Of a stretch of DNA of 52,832 nucleotides, positions 8,515 through 16,202 are shown one piece after another. The position numbers and the translations under genes are program-made. This DNA is from Nonomuraea terrae (GTDB taxonomy: Bacteria; Actinomycetota; Actinomycetes; Streptosporangiales; Streptosporangiaceae): NCBI RefSeq assembly GCF_004348995.1, contig NZ_SMKQ01000038.1:1-52832 (forward strand), written 5' to 3'. Position 1 is the first letter of the stretch, and each line of letters begins with the position of its first letter. The notes below the pieces were generated by a model. That model made no database searches. It was not told where the DNA came from and saw only the letters and a list, made by a program, of their open reading frames with translations.

Positions 8515-9453
8515 ATGATCCGGGTCGAGGGATTGACCAAGGTGTTCCGCCGGCCGCGCACCTTCTCCGGCCCCTTCGGGGCGTTGCGCACGCTGGTCAC
8601 TCGCCAGCACGTGGAGAAGACCGCCGTCGACGACGTCAGCTTCGAGATCCATGAGGGCGAGGTCATCGGCTACCTCGGGCCGAACGGCGCCGGCAAGTCC
8701 ACCACCATCAAGATCCTCACCGGGATCCTCACCCCGACGAGCGGCACCGTAGAGGTCAACGGCCTGGTGCCCTGGCGCGACCGCTCGGTCAACGCCCGCA
8801 ACGTCGGCGTGGTCTTCGGCCAGCGCAGCCAGCTGTGGTGGGACTTACCGTTGATCGAGTCCCTGCGACTGGTCGGTGCCCTCTACGATGTCCCCGCCCC
8901 GCGCTTCGAGAGGTCGCTGAAGAAGCTGCGCGACCTCCTCGGGCTCGACGAGTTCCTCGACACTCCCGTGCGCCAGCTCAGCCTGGGCCAGCGGATGCGT
9001 GGCGACCTGGCCGCGGCCGTGCTGTACGAACCTCCACTCCTCTACCTCGACGAGCCGACCGTGGGACTGGACGTGGTGGCCAAGGAGGCCGTGCGCGAGT
9101 TCATCGTCGAGACCAACGGCGCCGGGCGCACCACCGTCATCCTGACCACACACGACCTGGCCGACGTCGAAGCCCTGTGCAAGCGGATCATCCTCATCGA
9201 CCACGGCAAAGTGCTCTTCGACGGCGCCATCGACGCCCTGGTCAACGAGCCCCGGCGGCTGGTGGTCACGCTGGAGTCCGAGCCGGAGGAGGTGCGCGGC
9301 GTGCCACGGGACGCCGAGGGCCGCTACGTCTTCGAGATCCACGACGACCTGCCGGGCATGATCGCCTCGATCGCCGCCGAACACACCATCCGCGACCTGT
9401 CGGTCGAGGAACCCGACCTGGAAAGCGTGATCAAAGGGATCTACACCCGATGA
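8515..9453 (+). CDS. ABC-2 type exporter ATP-binding protein
   Basis: 312-residue ATPase. Walker A GPNGAGKS (55-62), signature LSLGQ (155-159) and Walker B LLYLDEP with Glu180 are all present; there is a C-terminal extension of ~90 residues as in drug/antibiotic-type ABC-2 ATPases. I prefer the ATG at 8515 over the GTG at 8491 because similarity to the family begins there. Its TGA overlaps the next start (ATGA), so it is coupled to the permeases. One rare TTA leucine codon lies at 8845. It powers export or membrane-lipid handling by the two permeases; the substrate is unknown. Confidence 0.92.
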   Translation: MIRVEGLTKVFRRPRTFSGPFGALRTLVTRQHVEKTAVDDVSFEIHEGEVIGYLGPNGAGKSTTIKILTGILTPTSGTVEVNGLVPWRDRSVNARNVGVVFGQRSQLWWDLPLIESLRLVGALYDVPAPRFERSLKKLRDLLGLDEFLDTPVRQLSLGQRMRGDLAAAVLYEPPLLYLDEPTVGLDVVAKEAVREFIVETNGAGRTTVILTTHDLADVEALCKRIILIDHGKVLFDGAIDALVNEPRRLVVTLESEPEEVRGVPRDAEGRYVFEIHDDLPGMIASIAAEHTIRDLSVEEPDLESVIKGIYTR

Positions 9454-10205
9454 CCCGCATCGGCTTCCGCCTCGCCCTGGCCTACCGCAGCAACATCATC
9501 ATCACCTGCGTCACGCTGGTCGCCCAGGTGTTCCTCCTGCGCATGATCTGGACCTCGGTGTACGGCTCGCGCCCCTCGGCCGCGGGGCTCACGCTGGACG
9601 CGCTGCTGGCCTACTTGACCCTGGCCAACCTGCAGGCGTTCGCCACCCACACCATCGTCGCCCACACCATCCACGACCGCATCCGCACCGGCACGGTCTT
9701 CTTCGACCTGGCGCGCCCGGTCGGCTACCTGAGGCAGATGGCCGGCTTCCAGATCGGCAACACCGGCGGCGGGCTGCTGCTGCTCGCTCCTGTCATCCCG
9801 GTGGTCCTCCTGGTCGGCTCGATCACCGTGCCGGTCAACGGCCTCGGTTACCTGGTCACTCTGGCGCTGGGCTACGTGATCGCCGTACAGCTGGCGTTGC
9901 TGATCAGTCTGATCGGCTTCTGGACGATGGAGACCGGGGCGATCTCGCTGTTCTACCGGCTGGTCAGCCAGTTCTTCGCCGGGACGATGGTGCCGCTCAC
10001 CTTCTTCCCCGGCGCTCTGGGAGCGCTGGCCGAGATCCTGCCCTTCAAGTACATGGGTTACGTGCCCGCGGCCATCTACGTCGGGCACATCTCCGACGTC
10101 TCGGGCCCTGTCCTGGTCGAGGTCGGCTGGATCGTCGGGCTGGGTGGGCTGCTCGTGCTGACCTGGTCCCGGGCTCGCCGGCGGGTGGTGATCCAGGGTG
10201 GCTGA
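9450..10205 (+). CDS. ABC-2 family permease 1
   Basis: 251-residue integral membrane protein with about six hydrophobic segments. The motif of a conserved N-terminal region (RLALAYRSNIIITCVTL) and a central HTIHDRIRTGTVFFDLARPV segment is typical of the ABC-2 DUF990-like permease family. Starts at ATG 9450 within ATGA, overlapping the ATPase, and ends overlapping the second permease by 8 bases. It forms the membrane channel with the next gene product. Confidence 0.88.
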   Translation: MTRIGFRLALAYRSNIIITCVTLVAQVFLLRMIWTSVYGSRPSAAGLTLDALLAYLTLANLQAFATHTIVAHTIHDRIRTGTVFFDLARPVGYLRQMAGFQIGNTGGGLLLLAPVIPVVLLVGSITVPVNGLGYLVTLALGYVIAVQLALLISLIGFWTMETGAISLFYRLVSQFFAGTMVPLTFFPGALGALAEILPFKYMGYVPAAIYVGHISDVSGPVLVEVGWIVGLGGLLVLTWSRARRRVVIQGG

Positions 10206-10995
10206 GGTCTTCCGTTCCCTGCGCCTGTACGTCCTGCTCCAGCGTGCCTCCGCCCGCGGCGCCCTGCAGTACCGCCTGAACACCGTGATCGGCATCCTCA
10301 GCGGCGCCATCTGGCAGGGCACCGGGTTCGCCTTCATCTGGGTGGTGATGCACACCTTCCCCTCGCTGGCGGGCTGGGGACTGGCGGAGATCGCCTTCCT
10401 GTACGGCCTGCGCCTGACCGCCCACGCCCTGGCGATGATCCCCTTGATGAGCGTGAACGACATCCAATGGGTGGTGCGCAACGGGGAGTTCGACCGGTTC
10501 CTGCTACGCCCGCTCAACCCCCTCGTCCAGCTCATGGGCAATCGGATGGGCATCGCCCAGTTCGGCGACCTGCTCGTGGGAGTGACGCTGCTCGCCGTCG
10601 CCGGGCAGAACGCGCAGATCTCGTGGAACGCCTGGCTGATCGCCTTCTGCTTCGTGGCGATCATCGGCGGCGCCCTCATCGAGGCCGCCTTCTTCCTCGC
10701 GCTGTGCTCATTGGCACTACGCATGATCGACACCTTCGCCCTGCGCGTCTTCGTCGACGACGTCTTCAGCAAGTTCGGGTCCTACCCGATGAAGATCTTC
10801 GGCGGCGTGACCGAGTGGCTGCTCACCTTCGTGCTGCCGGTCGCCTTCGTGGCGTACATACCCGCGAGCGTCGTGCTGGGCAAGCTCGACACCCCCTTGG
10901 CGCTGGCCGCCCCGCTGCTGGGCGTAGTCCTGGTCGCGCTGGCCTACCTCGTCTGGCGACGTCAGCTCGACCACTACCAGAGCGTGGGCCACTGA
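10198..10995 (+). CDS. ABC-2 family permease 2 (DUF990-like)
   Basis: 265 residues with about six membrane segments. The paired motif VVRNGEFDRFLLRPLNPLVQ after a periplasmic turn is the hallmark of ABC-2 family (DUF990/PF06182-type) permeases that work as heteropairs. GTG start at 10198 lies inside the previous gene. Together with the two upstream genes this is a complete three-part transporter. No regulator is linked to it. Confidence 0.88.
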   Translation: MAEVFRSLRLYVLLQRASARGALQYRLNTVIGILSGAIWQGTGFAFIWVVMHTFPSLAGWGLAEIAFLYGLRLTAHALAMIPLMSVNDIQWVVRNGEFDRFLLRPLNPLVQLMGNRMGIAQFGDLLVGVTLLAVAGQNAQISWNAWLIAFCFVAIIGGALIEAAFFLALCSLALRMIDTFALRVFVDDVFSKFGSYPMKIFGGVTEWLLTFVLPVAFVAYIPASVVLGKLDTPLALAAPLLGVVLVALAYLVWRRQLDHYQSVGH

Positions 10996-11022
10996 GCCCG
11001 GCCGGAACGCCTCACCCAGGAA

Positions 11023-11154
11023 ATGATCTGCTTCGAGGATGAGCCCCTCGACCCCACGGCGACGGGGTCGCGCCAAGAGTTGAGCGCGGTCGATGATGGC
11101 GAAGCCGGGCAAGCCGTGTCCGCAAGTCTTGTTACCAGGGTGTTCGACTGGTGA
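11023..11154 (+). CDS. Possible 43-residue leader ORF coupled to GtrA
   Basis: A small acidic ORF, starting MICFEDEPLDPTATG and ending VTRVFDW, with AGGA just upstream. Its TGA (11152-11154) overlaps the GtrA GTG start as GTGA, a typical coupling arrangement. It has no membrane segment and no family I recognise. It could be a real short gene, a translational leader, or chance in a GC-rich gap. Confidence 0.3.
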   Translation: MICFEDEPLDPTATGSRQELSAVDDGEAGQAVSASLVTRVFDW

Positions 11155-11711
11155 GAAGATCGGGGGTGCTCCGAATAGCGAACGCAGTACTCGCGAGGTT
11201 GCCGGAACCGCTGTACGCACTTGCGCTGAAGCACCGTGAACTGCTGAAGTTCGCGGTGGTGGGTGGAACAGCGTTCTTAGTGGACAACCTGGTGTTCTAT
11301 GGGCTGAAGCTGACCATTCTGGAACCGAAGCCGGTGACCGCGAAGATCATCGCGGTGCTCGTGGCGACGATCGTGTCCTACGTGTTGAACCGCGAATGGT
11401 CGTTCCGGACCAGGGGCGGCCACGAGCGCCGCCACGAGGCGGCGCTGTTCTTCCTGGTCAGTGGCGTCGGTCTCGTGCTCAGCTCCGCGCCGCTGTGGAT
11501 CTCCCGGTACGTGTTTCGCCTGGAGACCCCAGATGTGAGCCTGGTGACCCAGGAGATCGCCGACTTCATGAGCGCGCAGGTCATCGGCACGCTGGTCGCC
11601 ATGGTCTTCCGCTTCTGGGCGCTCCGGAAGTGGGTCTTCCCTGACGAGAAGACCGAGTCCGGCAGCGTGCGACTGGCTCGCGCTCCCGATTCCACGGACG
11701 AGGCGGCTTGA
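11151..11711 (+). CDS. GtrA family membrane protein
   Basis: 186 residues with four hydrophobic helices. The start of the domain, LLKFAVVGGTAFLVDNLVFY, and the RFWALRKWVFP end are characteristic of GtrA proteins, which help flip or hand over lipid-linked sugars for cell-wall polysaccharide modification. The family usually pairs with a membrane glycosyltransferase, but none is here. GTG start at 11151 (a second GTG at 11166 is possible). It contains a TTA leucine codon at 11277. It is sandwiched between two tiny coupled ORFs and is convergent with the ABC exporter. Confidence 0.88.
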   Translation: MRRSGVLRIANAVLARLPEPLYALALKHRELLKFAVVGGTAFLVDNLVFYGLKLTILEPKPVTAKIIAVLVATIVSYVLNREWSFRTRGGHERRHEAALFFLVSGVGLVLSSAPLWISRYVFRLETPDVSLVTQEIADFMSAQVIGTLVAMVFRFWALRKWVFPDEKTESGSVRLARAPDSTDEAA

Positions 11712-11821
11712 TGGCAGCGAACCCAGACGCCGTTTCGGCGGCTGGACTGCCTCATGCCGCTGCTGCGCCCCACGAGCCGGCCCCCGCGGGTGACCGCCGA
11801 ACCGACGGCGAACAAAGGTAA
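11711..11821 (+). CDS. Possible 36-residue ORF coupled to the GtrA stop
   Basis: ATG overlaps the GtrA stop as TGATG. The product is Ala/Pro-rich (starts MAANPDAVSAAGLPHAAAA) and stops after 36 codons. Such Ala/Pro-rich starts are common at the N-terminus of actinobacterial membrane glycosyltransferases, so this could be a remnant of a lost partner gene. Equally it may be chance. Confidence 0.25.
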   Translation: MAANPDAVSAAGLPHAAAAPHEPAPAGDRRTDGEQR

Positions 11822-11934
11822 GTCCGGCAGCACGGAGCGTCAGCAAAGCTCTTGATCACGCGGTTTTGCCCGGACAGCGCTCATGATCAGCCGCGCTTGC
11901 TCACGGAATCGCGGACCCTTACAGCGCTAGGTCG
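11822..11934. other. Convergent gap with no recognised feature
   Basis: About 110 bases between the GtrA region and the end of the ABC exporter. No strong hairpin or gene is seen. Confidence 0.3.
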
Positions 11935-13797
11935 TCAGCGGTAGGCGCTGGCCTGCAGGGTGTAGAGGTCGGCGTAGAGGCCGGCCAGTGCCATGAGGGT
12001 GCTGTGGTCGCCCTGCTCGGTGATCGTGCCGTGGTCGAGGACGTAGATGCGGTCGGCGTAGCGGACGCTGGCCAGGCGGTGGGTGATGAGCAGGACGGTG
12101 CGGCCGTCGGAGTGGGCGCGGATGCGTTCGAACAGGGCGTGTTCGGCGCGGGCGTCGAGGGCGGCCGTGGGCTCGTCGCAGATGAGCAGGACGGCGTCGC
12201 GGTGGAAGCCGCGCGCGACGGCGATGCGCTGCCACTGGCCGCCGGACAGCTCGTGGCCGTCCTTGAAGCGGCGGTCGAGCAGCGTGCGGTAGCCGTGAGG
12301 GAGCTCATCGACCACCTCGTCGGCCCCGGCCACGGCGGCGGCCGCGTGGAGGGCCGGCTCGCCCTTGTCGGTGCCCATCGTGATGTTGTAGCGGGCGGTC
12401 AGGGGCCAGCGGGTGTGGTCCTGCGCGATCACGGCGGTGCGCGAACGCAGCTCGTCGGGGCTGACGTCGCGCAGGGCGGTGTCGTCCCAGTGGACGGTGC
12501 CGGAGTCGGGCTCGTAGAGGCCCGCGAGGATCTTGGCGAGGGTCGTCTTGCCGGAGCCGTTCTCGCCGACCAGCGCGATGACCTCGCCCTGTTTGATCTC
12601 GACCGAGACGCCGCGCAGGGCGGGCGTCTCGGCGCCCGGGTAGGTGAACGTCACGTCGCGCGCCGTGATGCTGGAGAAGCCCTCGGGGACGGCGAGAGGG
12701 CGGGGGCCGGTCAGGCGCTGCTCGGCCTGGGCGCAGAACTCCAGGAAGTCGGTGAAGTAGAGGCCCTGCTCGTAGAGGCGGTTGGTGGCGAACATGAGGG
12801 TGGCCAGGGAGGACTGGCCGGAACGGATGGCGAGCACCGCGGTGCCGGCCACGGCCAGCGGGATCGCGGCGGTGGCGAGCAGGACGCCGAGGGCGACGTA
12901 GACCAGGGCGGCGCCGATGCCGCCGAGCGCCTCGCCCACGATCCTGGCCGTCATCTGCCGCTTCGCCAGGGTGAGCATGACGTCTTGCTCGGCCCTGGCC
13001 ACCGCGTCGTACATGCGCAGCAGGAAACCGCGCATCGTGAACGCGCGCACCTCGGCCGCGGACCGGCGCTCGGCCAGCAGGCCCGCGATGATCCACTTGC
13101 GGCGGCGAACGGGGATCAGGGAGTACATCGTGGAATAGCGCATGCGGGCGCTGCGCACCGCGGCCCAGGCGTCGGGCAGCACGGCCAGCAGCAGGAGCGG
13201 GAGCAGCACCGGGTACAGGACGCCCAGCACGCCGGCCACGGCCGTGATGCCGACGACGGCGGTGACCACGTCGACGGCCGCCGACACCACGTATTCGGCG
13301 GTGGCCACGCCTCGGCTGTTGGCGCGTTCCATGGAGTCGTGGAAGTCGGGGTCGTCGTAGGCGACCAGCTCGACCTGGCTGGTCAGGCCGTAGAGGCGCT
13401 CCTCGGCGAGCCGGGAGATCTGCGGGGTGAGGCGGGCCTGCGCCCAGCCGGCGCCCGCCTGCATGGCGGTGCGCAGCACCGCCGCCACGCCGACCAGCGC
13501 GAGGCTGGGCAGGGCGGCGACGACCCGGTCGGGGGTGGGGCCCTCGGAGAACAGCGCGGTCAGGACACCGGTGGTGGCCAGCAGGCCGAACGCGGTGAAC
13601 AAACCGCCGAGCAGGTTGAGCACGACCGTGGCCAGCGTGTCGCGCGGGCTGGCCTCCCAGGCCATGCGCAGCGCCTGGGAGACGAGGGAGGGGAGCCTTC
13701 TGGCGATGGTCAGGAACCCCACCTGCGCCATCTTGTCGGTGTGGGCGCTCCACGTGGGGAAGGAGATCTCGCCGAGTTCGAGGGGCTCGTTCTGCAT
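11935..13797 (-). CDS. ABC transporter, fused membrane and ATPase domains
   Basis: 620 residues: six membrane segments in about residues 50-340, then an ATPase domain with Walker A GENGSGKT (411-418), LSGGQ (517-521) and Walker B LLICDEP with Glu542. The architecture is that of a type IV homodimeric exporter. The sequence resembles the actinobacterial exporters often seen with peptide natural products, but no biosynthetic gene is adjacent. I choose ATG 13797; a GTG at 13812 gives five more residues. The stretch upstream (13798-14282) is repeat-rich and non-coding, and the preceding gene on the same strand is a TetR regulator. Confidence 0.9.
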   Translation of the reverse strand: MQNEPLELGEISFPTWSAHTDKMAQVGFLTIARRLPSLVSQALRMAWEASPRDTLATVVLNLLGGLFTAFGLLATTGVLTALFSEGPTPDRVVAALPSLALVGVAAVLRTAMQAGAGWAQARLTPQISRLAEERLYGLTSQVELVAYDDPDFHDSMERANSRGVATAEYVVSAAVDVVTAVVGITAVAGVLGVLYPVLLPLLLLAVLPDAWAAVRSARMRYSTMYSLIPVRRRKWIIAGLLAERRSAAEVRAFTMRGFLLRMYDAVARAEQDVMLTLAKRQMTARIVGEALGGIGAALVYVALGVLLATAAIPLAVAGTAVLAIRSGQSSLATLMFATNRLYEQGLYFTDFLEFCAQAEQRLTGPRPLAVPEGFSSITARDVTFTYPGAETPALRGVSVEIKQGEVIALVGENGSGKTTLAKILAGLYEPDSGTVHWDDTALRDVSPDELRSRTAVIAQDHTRWPLTARYNITMGTDKGEPALHAAAAVAGADEVVDELPHGYRTLLDRRFKDGHELSGGQWQRIAVARGFHRDAVLLICDEPTAALDARAEHALFERIRAHSDGRTVLLITHRLASVRYADRIYVLDHGTITEQGDHSTLMALAGLYADLYTLQASAYR

Positions 13798-14282
13798 GCT
13801 GCGAGTGTGCACGCGGGCACCGACAGTTTCGATGCCCGCCGAGGCTCGTATCGTCGATCTCCGGCGTGGACGGTTACTGCCCTTGCGTCCCGGGCCATCA
13901 GGCGCTCACCACGCCCGTCTCACCGGAACTGCCCGTCCGTCCTGGCTGGTGTCCTTCTGGAGAAAAAGGAGGTTGCGGGGCGCCTGGCGGGTCCGATTGC
14001 CGACCGCCCTCGGGTTGAGGCGCCCTGCGTGGAAGGCACCTCAGGAACGGACCGCGCAACGGGTCCCAGGGACACTCTCCCGGGCTGAGGCCCCCCGATC
14101 AGGAACGGAGGGCGTAACGCGCTCCCCGGGCTGAGGTCCGTGTGTGCAGGGCAATCACGAACGGACTGCGCAACGTAAGGTCCCTGTGTGGAGGGCGGTC
14201 AGGAGCGGACTCCGTACCGGTTTCAGGAGCGACGCTCCCTCGGGGTGCCATCTTGATCGTGGAGGGGTTGGTGTCGGTGGGG
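13798..14282. other. 485-base non-coding gap with degenerate repeats
   Basis: No convincing gene on either strand. The half nearest the TetR gene holds the imperfect repeats annotated separately. Open frames crossing it on the plus strand are shadows of the ABC gene. Confidence 0.5.
14012..14219. repeat. Degenerate tandem repeat block
   Basis: A ~21-base core close to TCAGGAACGGACYGCGCAACG occurs at 14041, 14099, 14155 and 14199 (spacings 58, 56 and 44). A second element, GGGYTGAGG, occurs at 14012, 14082 and 14128, between the cores. Copies differ at several positions. The block lies between a TetR gene and the ABC exporter. It could be a decayed satellite, a multi-site operator or an intergenic mosaic; I cannot tell which. 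Confidence 0.6.
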
Positions 14283-15080
14283 TCAGGGTTTCAGGGCGGT
14301 GAGGAAGCGGTCTGCTTCGGCGGCGAGGCGGGGTAGGTCGGCTGCGGGGTCGGCGGAGCGGGCCAGCAGCATGCCGGCCTCGCACAACGCCCCGAACAGC
14401 AGCTGCGCGCGGGCGGGCAGCCGCTCGTCCACATCCCCCTCGACGGGCAGCCGCTCGTCCGGCTCCCCCTGGTCAGGCAGCCGTCCACCCGGCTTCTGCT
14501 CGGTGGGCAACCGTCCGCCCGGCTTCTGCTCGGTGGACGACGGGAGCGTGCGTCCGTCCGGCTTCGCCTCGGTGAGCGGCTGTCCGTTCGGTTTCCCGTC
14601 GGTGGGTGGGTGGCCGGACGAGGCCGCTTCCGTGGGTGGGGTGGCGGCCTGGCGGAGGGCGGTGAGCAGGACGCGGAGGGTGTGGGCGTGTTCGATCTCC
14701 CGGACGGTCTCCCAGCCCAGGATCGAGGGGGCGTCCAGGAGGACGATGCGGCGGAAGCGGCGGTCGAGGCAGTGTTCCAGGAACGCGCGGGTGCCACGGC
14801 TGAGTGCCGCCCACGGGTCGCGCTCCTCGGCGGCGGCCAGCTCCAGCCGGGTGGCCACGTCGGCCAGCTCGGCGGTGAAGGCCGCGCGGAACAGCTCCGC
14901 CTTGCCCGCGAAGTGGTGGTACGCGGCGCCCTTGGTCATCCCGGCCGCGGCGGCGACGGCGTCGATCGAGGTGGCCGCGTAGCCGTCGGCGCCGAACAGG
15001 TCACGCGCGGCACGCACCAGCCGCGCCGTCGTCTCGTCAGAGCGCTCGGCCTGGGTACGGCGGATCATCGTGCTCCCCAT
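14283..15080 (-). CDS. TetR regulator with a decapeptide-repeat insertion
   Basis: 265 residues, longer than a usual ~200-residue TetR. The helix-turn-helix is normal (LVRAARDLFGADGYAATSID, then AAAAGMTKGAAYHHFAGKAEL). The ligand domain is interrupted at residues ~158-222 by about six hydrophilic ~10-residue repeats (for example TEQKPGGRLP twice), after which the TetR C-terminal helices resume (QLLFGALCEAGMLLA). Without the insertion the length is about 200. The start could be ATG 15080 or ATG 15068, the latter with GGGGAG upstream. It is divergent from the 15153 operon across a 12-base perfect inverted repeat and is the likely repressor. Confidence 0.87.
   Translation of the reverse strand: MGSTMIRRTQAERSDETTARLVRAARDLFGADGYAATSIDAVAAAAGMTKGAAYHHFAGKAELFRAAFTAELADVATRLELAAAEERDPWAALSRGTRAFLEHCLDRRFRRIVLLDAPSILGWETVREIEHAHTLRVLLTALRQAATPPTEAASSGHPPTDGKPNGQPLTEAKPDGRTLPSSTEQKPGGRLPTEQKPGGRLPDQGEPDERLPVEGDVDERLPARAQLLFGALCEAGMLLARSADPAADLPRLAAEADRFLTALKP
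14415..14609. repeat. 30-bp in-frame minisatellite inside the TetR gene
   Basis: Units start at 14421, 14451, 14481 and 14511 with exact 30-base spacing, and more diverged copies continue to ~14609. The two central units share CCGTCCRCCCGGCTTCTGC. Because 30 is divisible by three, copy-number change would keep the reading frame. Confidence 0.75.
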
Positions 15081-15095
15081 TGACTTGCATACTCG

Positions 15096-15127
15096 CGGTA
15101 CGTAACTTCGAGCGTAGTTACGTACCG
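15096..15127. promoter_or_regulatory. 12+12 perfect inverted repeat, TetR operator candidate
   Basis: CGGTACGTAACT (15096-15107) is exactly inverted at 15116-15127 with an 8-base spacer. It lies in the 72-base gap between the TetR gene and the divergent 15153 gene, the classic position for a TetR operator controlling both directions. Confidence 0.7.
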
Positions 15128-15152
15128 ACAGTATGAATCAGGGAGGTGGGCG

Positions 15153-16202
15153 ATGTCCCCACCGCAGTCCCCGCACCAGGACTCATCCCCCGTAGCCGTC
15201 TACGGCGCCACGGGCCACACCGGACGCCTGGTCGCGGCGGACTTACGCGCCCGCGGCCGGGACGTGATCCTGGCCGGCCGGGACGCCGGCGCGCTCAAGG
15301 CGCTGGCCGACGAGCTGGGCGCCCCGGTCCACCAGGCGGCACTCGACGATCACGACGCGCTGCGCGAGCTGGCCGGACGGGCGTCCGTGCTGATCCACTG
15401 CGCCGGCCCGTTCACACACACGGGCCAGGCGGTCGCCAGGGCGGCGGCCGAGAGCGGCTGCCACTACGTCGACCACGCGCTGGAGCAGCACCACACGGCG
15501 TGGATGTTCGACGCGATGGACGAGCCGGCGCGCCGCGCCGGGATCACCATGGTCACCGCGATGAGCTTCTACGGCGGCCTCGGCGACCTGCTCGCGGGCG
15601 CCGTGGCCACCGGCATGACGGACGTCGAACGGGTGATCACCGCGTACGCCGTCAGCGGCTGGCGGCTCACCACGGGGGCCAAGAAGACGGCCGAGCTGTT
15701 GTTCGCCGACACGCGTCGCATCACGTTCACCGACGGCGCCCGGCACGTCGGCTACGTAGAGCCGCGCAACGCCGTCTTCCCGTTCCCGCCGCCGCTCGGC
15801 CCGCGCACGATGATCGCCCCGGTGCCGTTCTCCGAGGTCGTCACCGTGCCGCGGCACGTGCCGGCGCGGCGGGTGGAGGCGCAGCTGACGGCGCACACGT
15901 TCCAGGAGGAGCAGGCGTTCACCAGCGAGCACGTGGCCGCGGCCACCCGGTCGGGCTCGGAGTTCACGGTCGCCGCCCAGGTGATCGCCGGGGACGGCGG
16001 CGGCCGCGCGGGGCGGGCGAGCGGGCGCGACCTGTGGCGCATGAGCGCCGTGACCTCCGTCGAGGCCGCCGTCCGCCTGGCCGACGGCGGCGGGCCCGGC
16101 CCAGGCGTGTACGGGCCGGCCGAGGCGGTCCCCGCCGAAGCGTTCCTGCGCGACCTGGAACGGCTCGGCCTGTTCACCCTCACCCTCCCGGAGAAGCCAT
16201 GA
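15153..16202 (+). CDS. Saccharopine dehydrogenase-like NAD(P)-binding protein
   Basis: 349 residues with an N-terminal Rossmann motif VAVYGATGHTGRLVAADLR and the following pattern (DHDALRELAGRASVLIHCAGPFTHTG, then a YVDHALE region) typical of the saccharopine-dehydrogenase NADP-binding / trans-acting enoyl reductase family. The substrate is unknown; the family name does not imply lysine metabolism. It carries a TTA leucine codon at 15243. Its TGA overlaps the NmrA-like start (ATGA). Probably repressed by the divergent TetR. Confidence 0.85.
   Translation: MSPPQSPHQDSSPVAVYGATGHTGRLVAADLRARGRDVILAGRDAGALKALADELGAPVHQAALDDHDALRELAGRASVLIHCAGPFTHTGQAVARAAAESGCHYVDHALEQHHTAWMFDAMDEPARRAGITMVTAMSFYGGLGDLLAGAVATGMTDVERVITAYAVSGWRLTTGAKKTAELLFADTRRITFTDGARHVGYVEPRNAVFPFPPPLGPRTMIAPVPFSEVVTVPRHVPARRVEAQLTAHTFQEEQAFTSEHVAAATRSGSEFTVAAQVIAGDGGGRAGRASGRDLWRMSAVTSVEAAVRLADGGGPGPGVYGPAEAVPAEAFLRDLERLGLFTLTLPEKP

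Noticed and set aside
10996..11150. Considered as an insertion-sequence remnant upstream of GtrA
   Set aside because: No terminal inverted repeats, target duplication or transposase motif that I can support; a small coupled ORF explains part of it better.
12004..14088. A long plus-strand open frame opposite the ABC exporter
   Set aside because: It mirrors the ABC gene, has Gly/Val/His/Asp-rich antisense composition, no motif and no ribosome site. Expected in high-GC DNA.
14041..14219. Considered as a CRISPR array
   Set aside because: The repeats are imperfect, spacings vary from 44 to 58 bases, repeat flanks are partly conserved as well, and no cas genes are near.
11935..15080. Considered as part of a peptide natural-product cluster because of the exporter type
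   Set aside because: No precursor peptide, modification enzyme or protease gene was found nearby, so the exporter alone is not enough.
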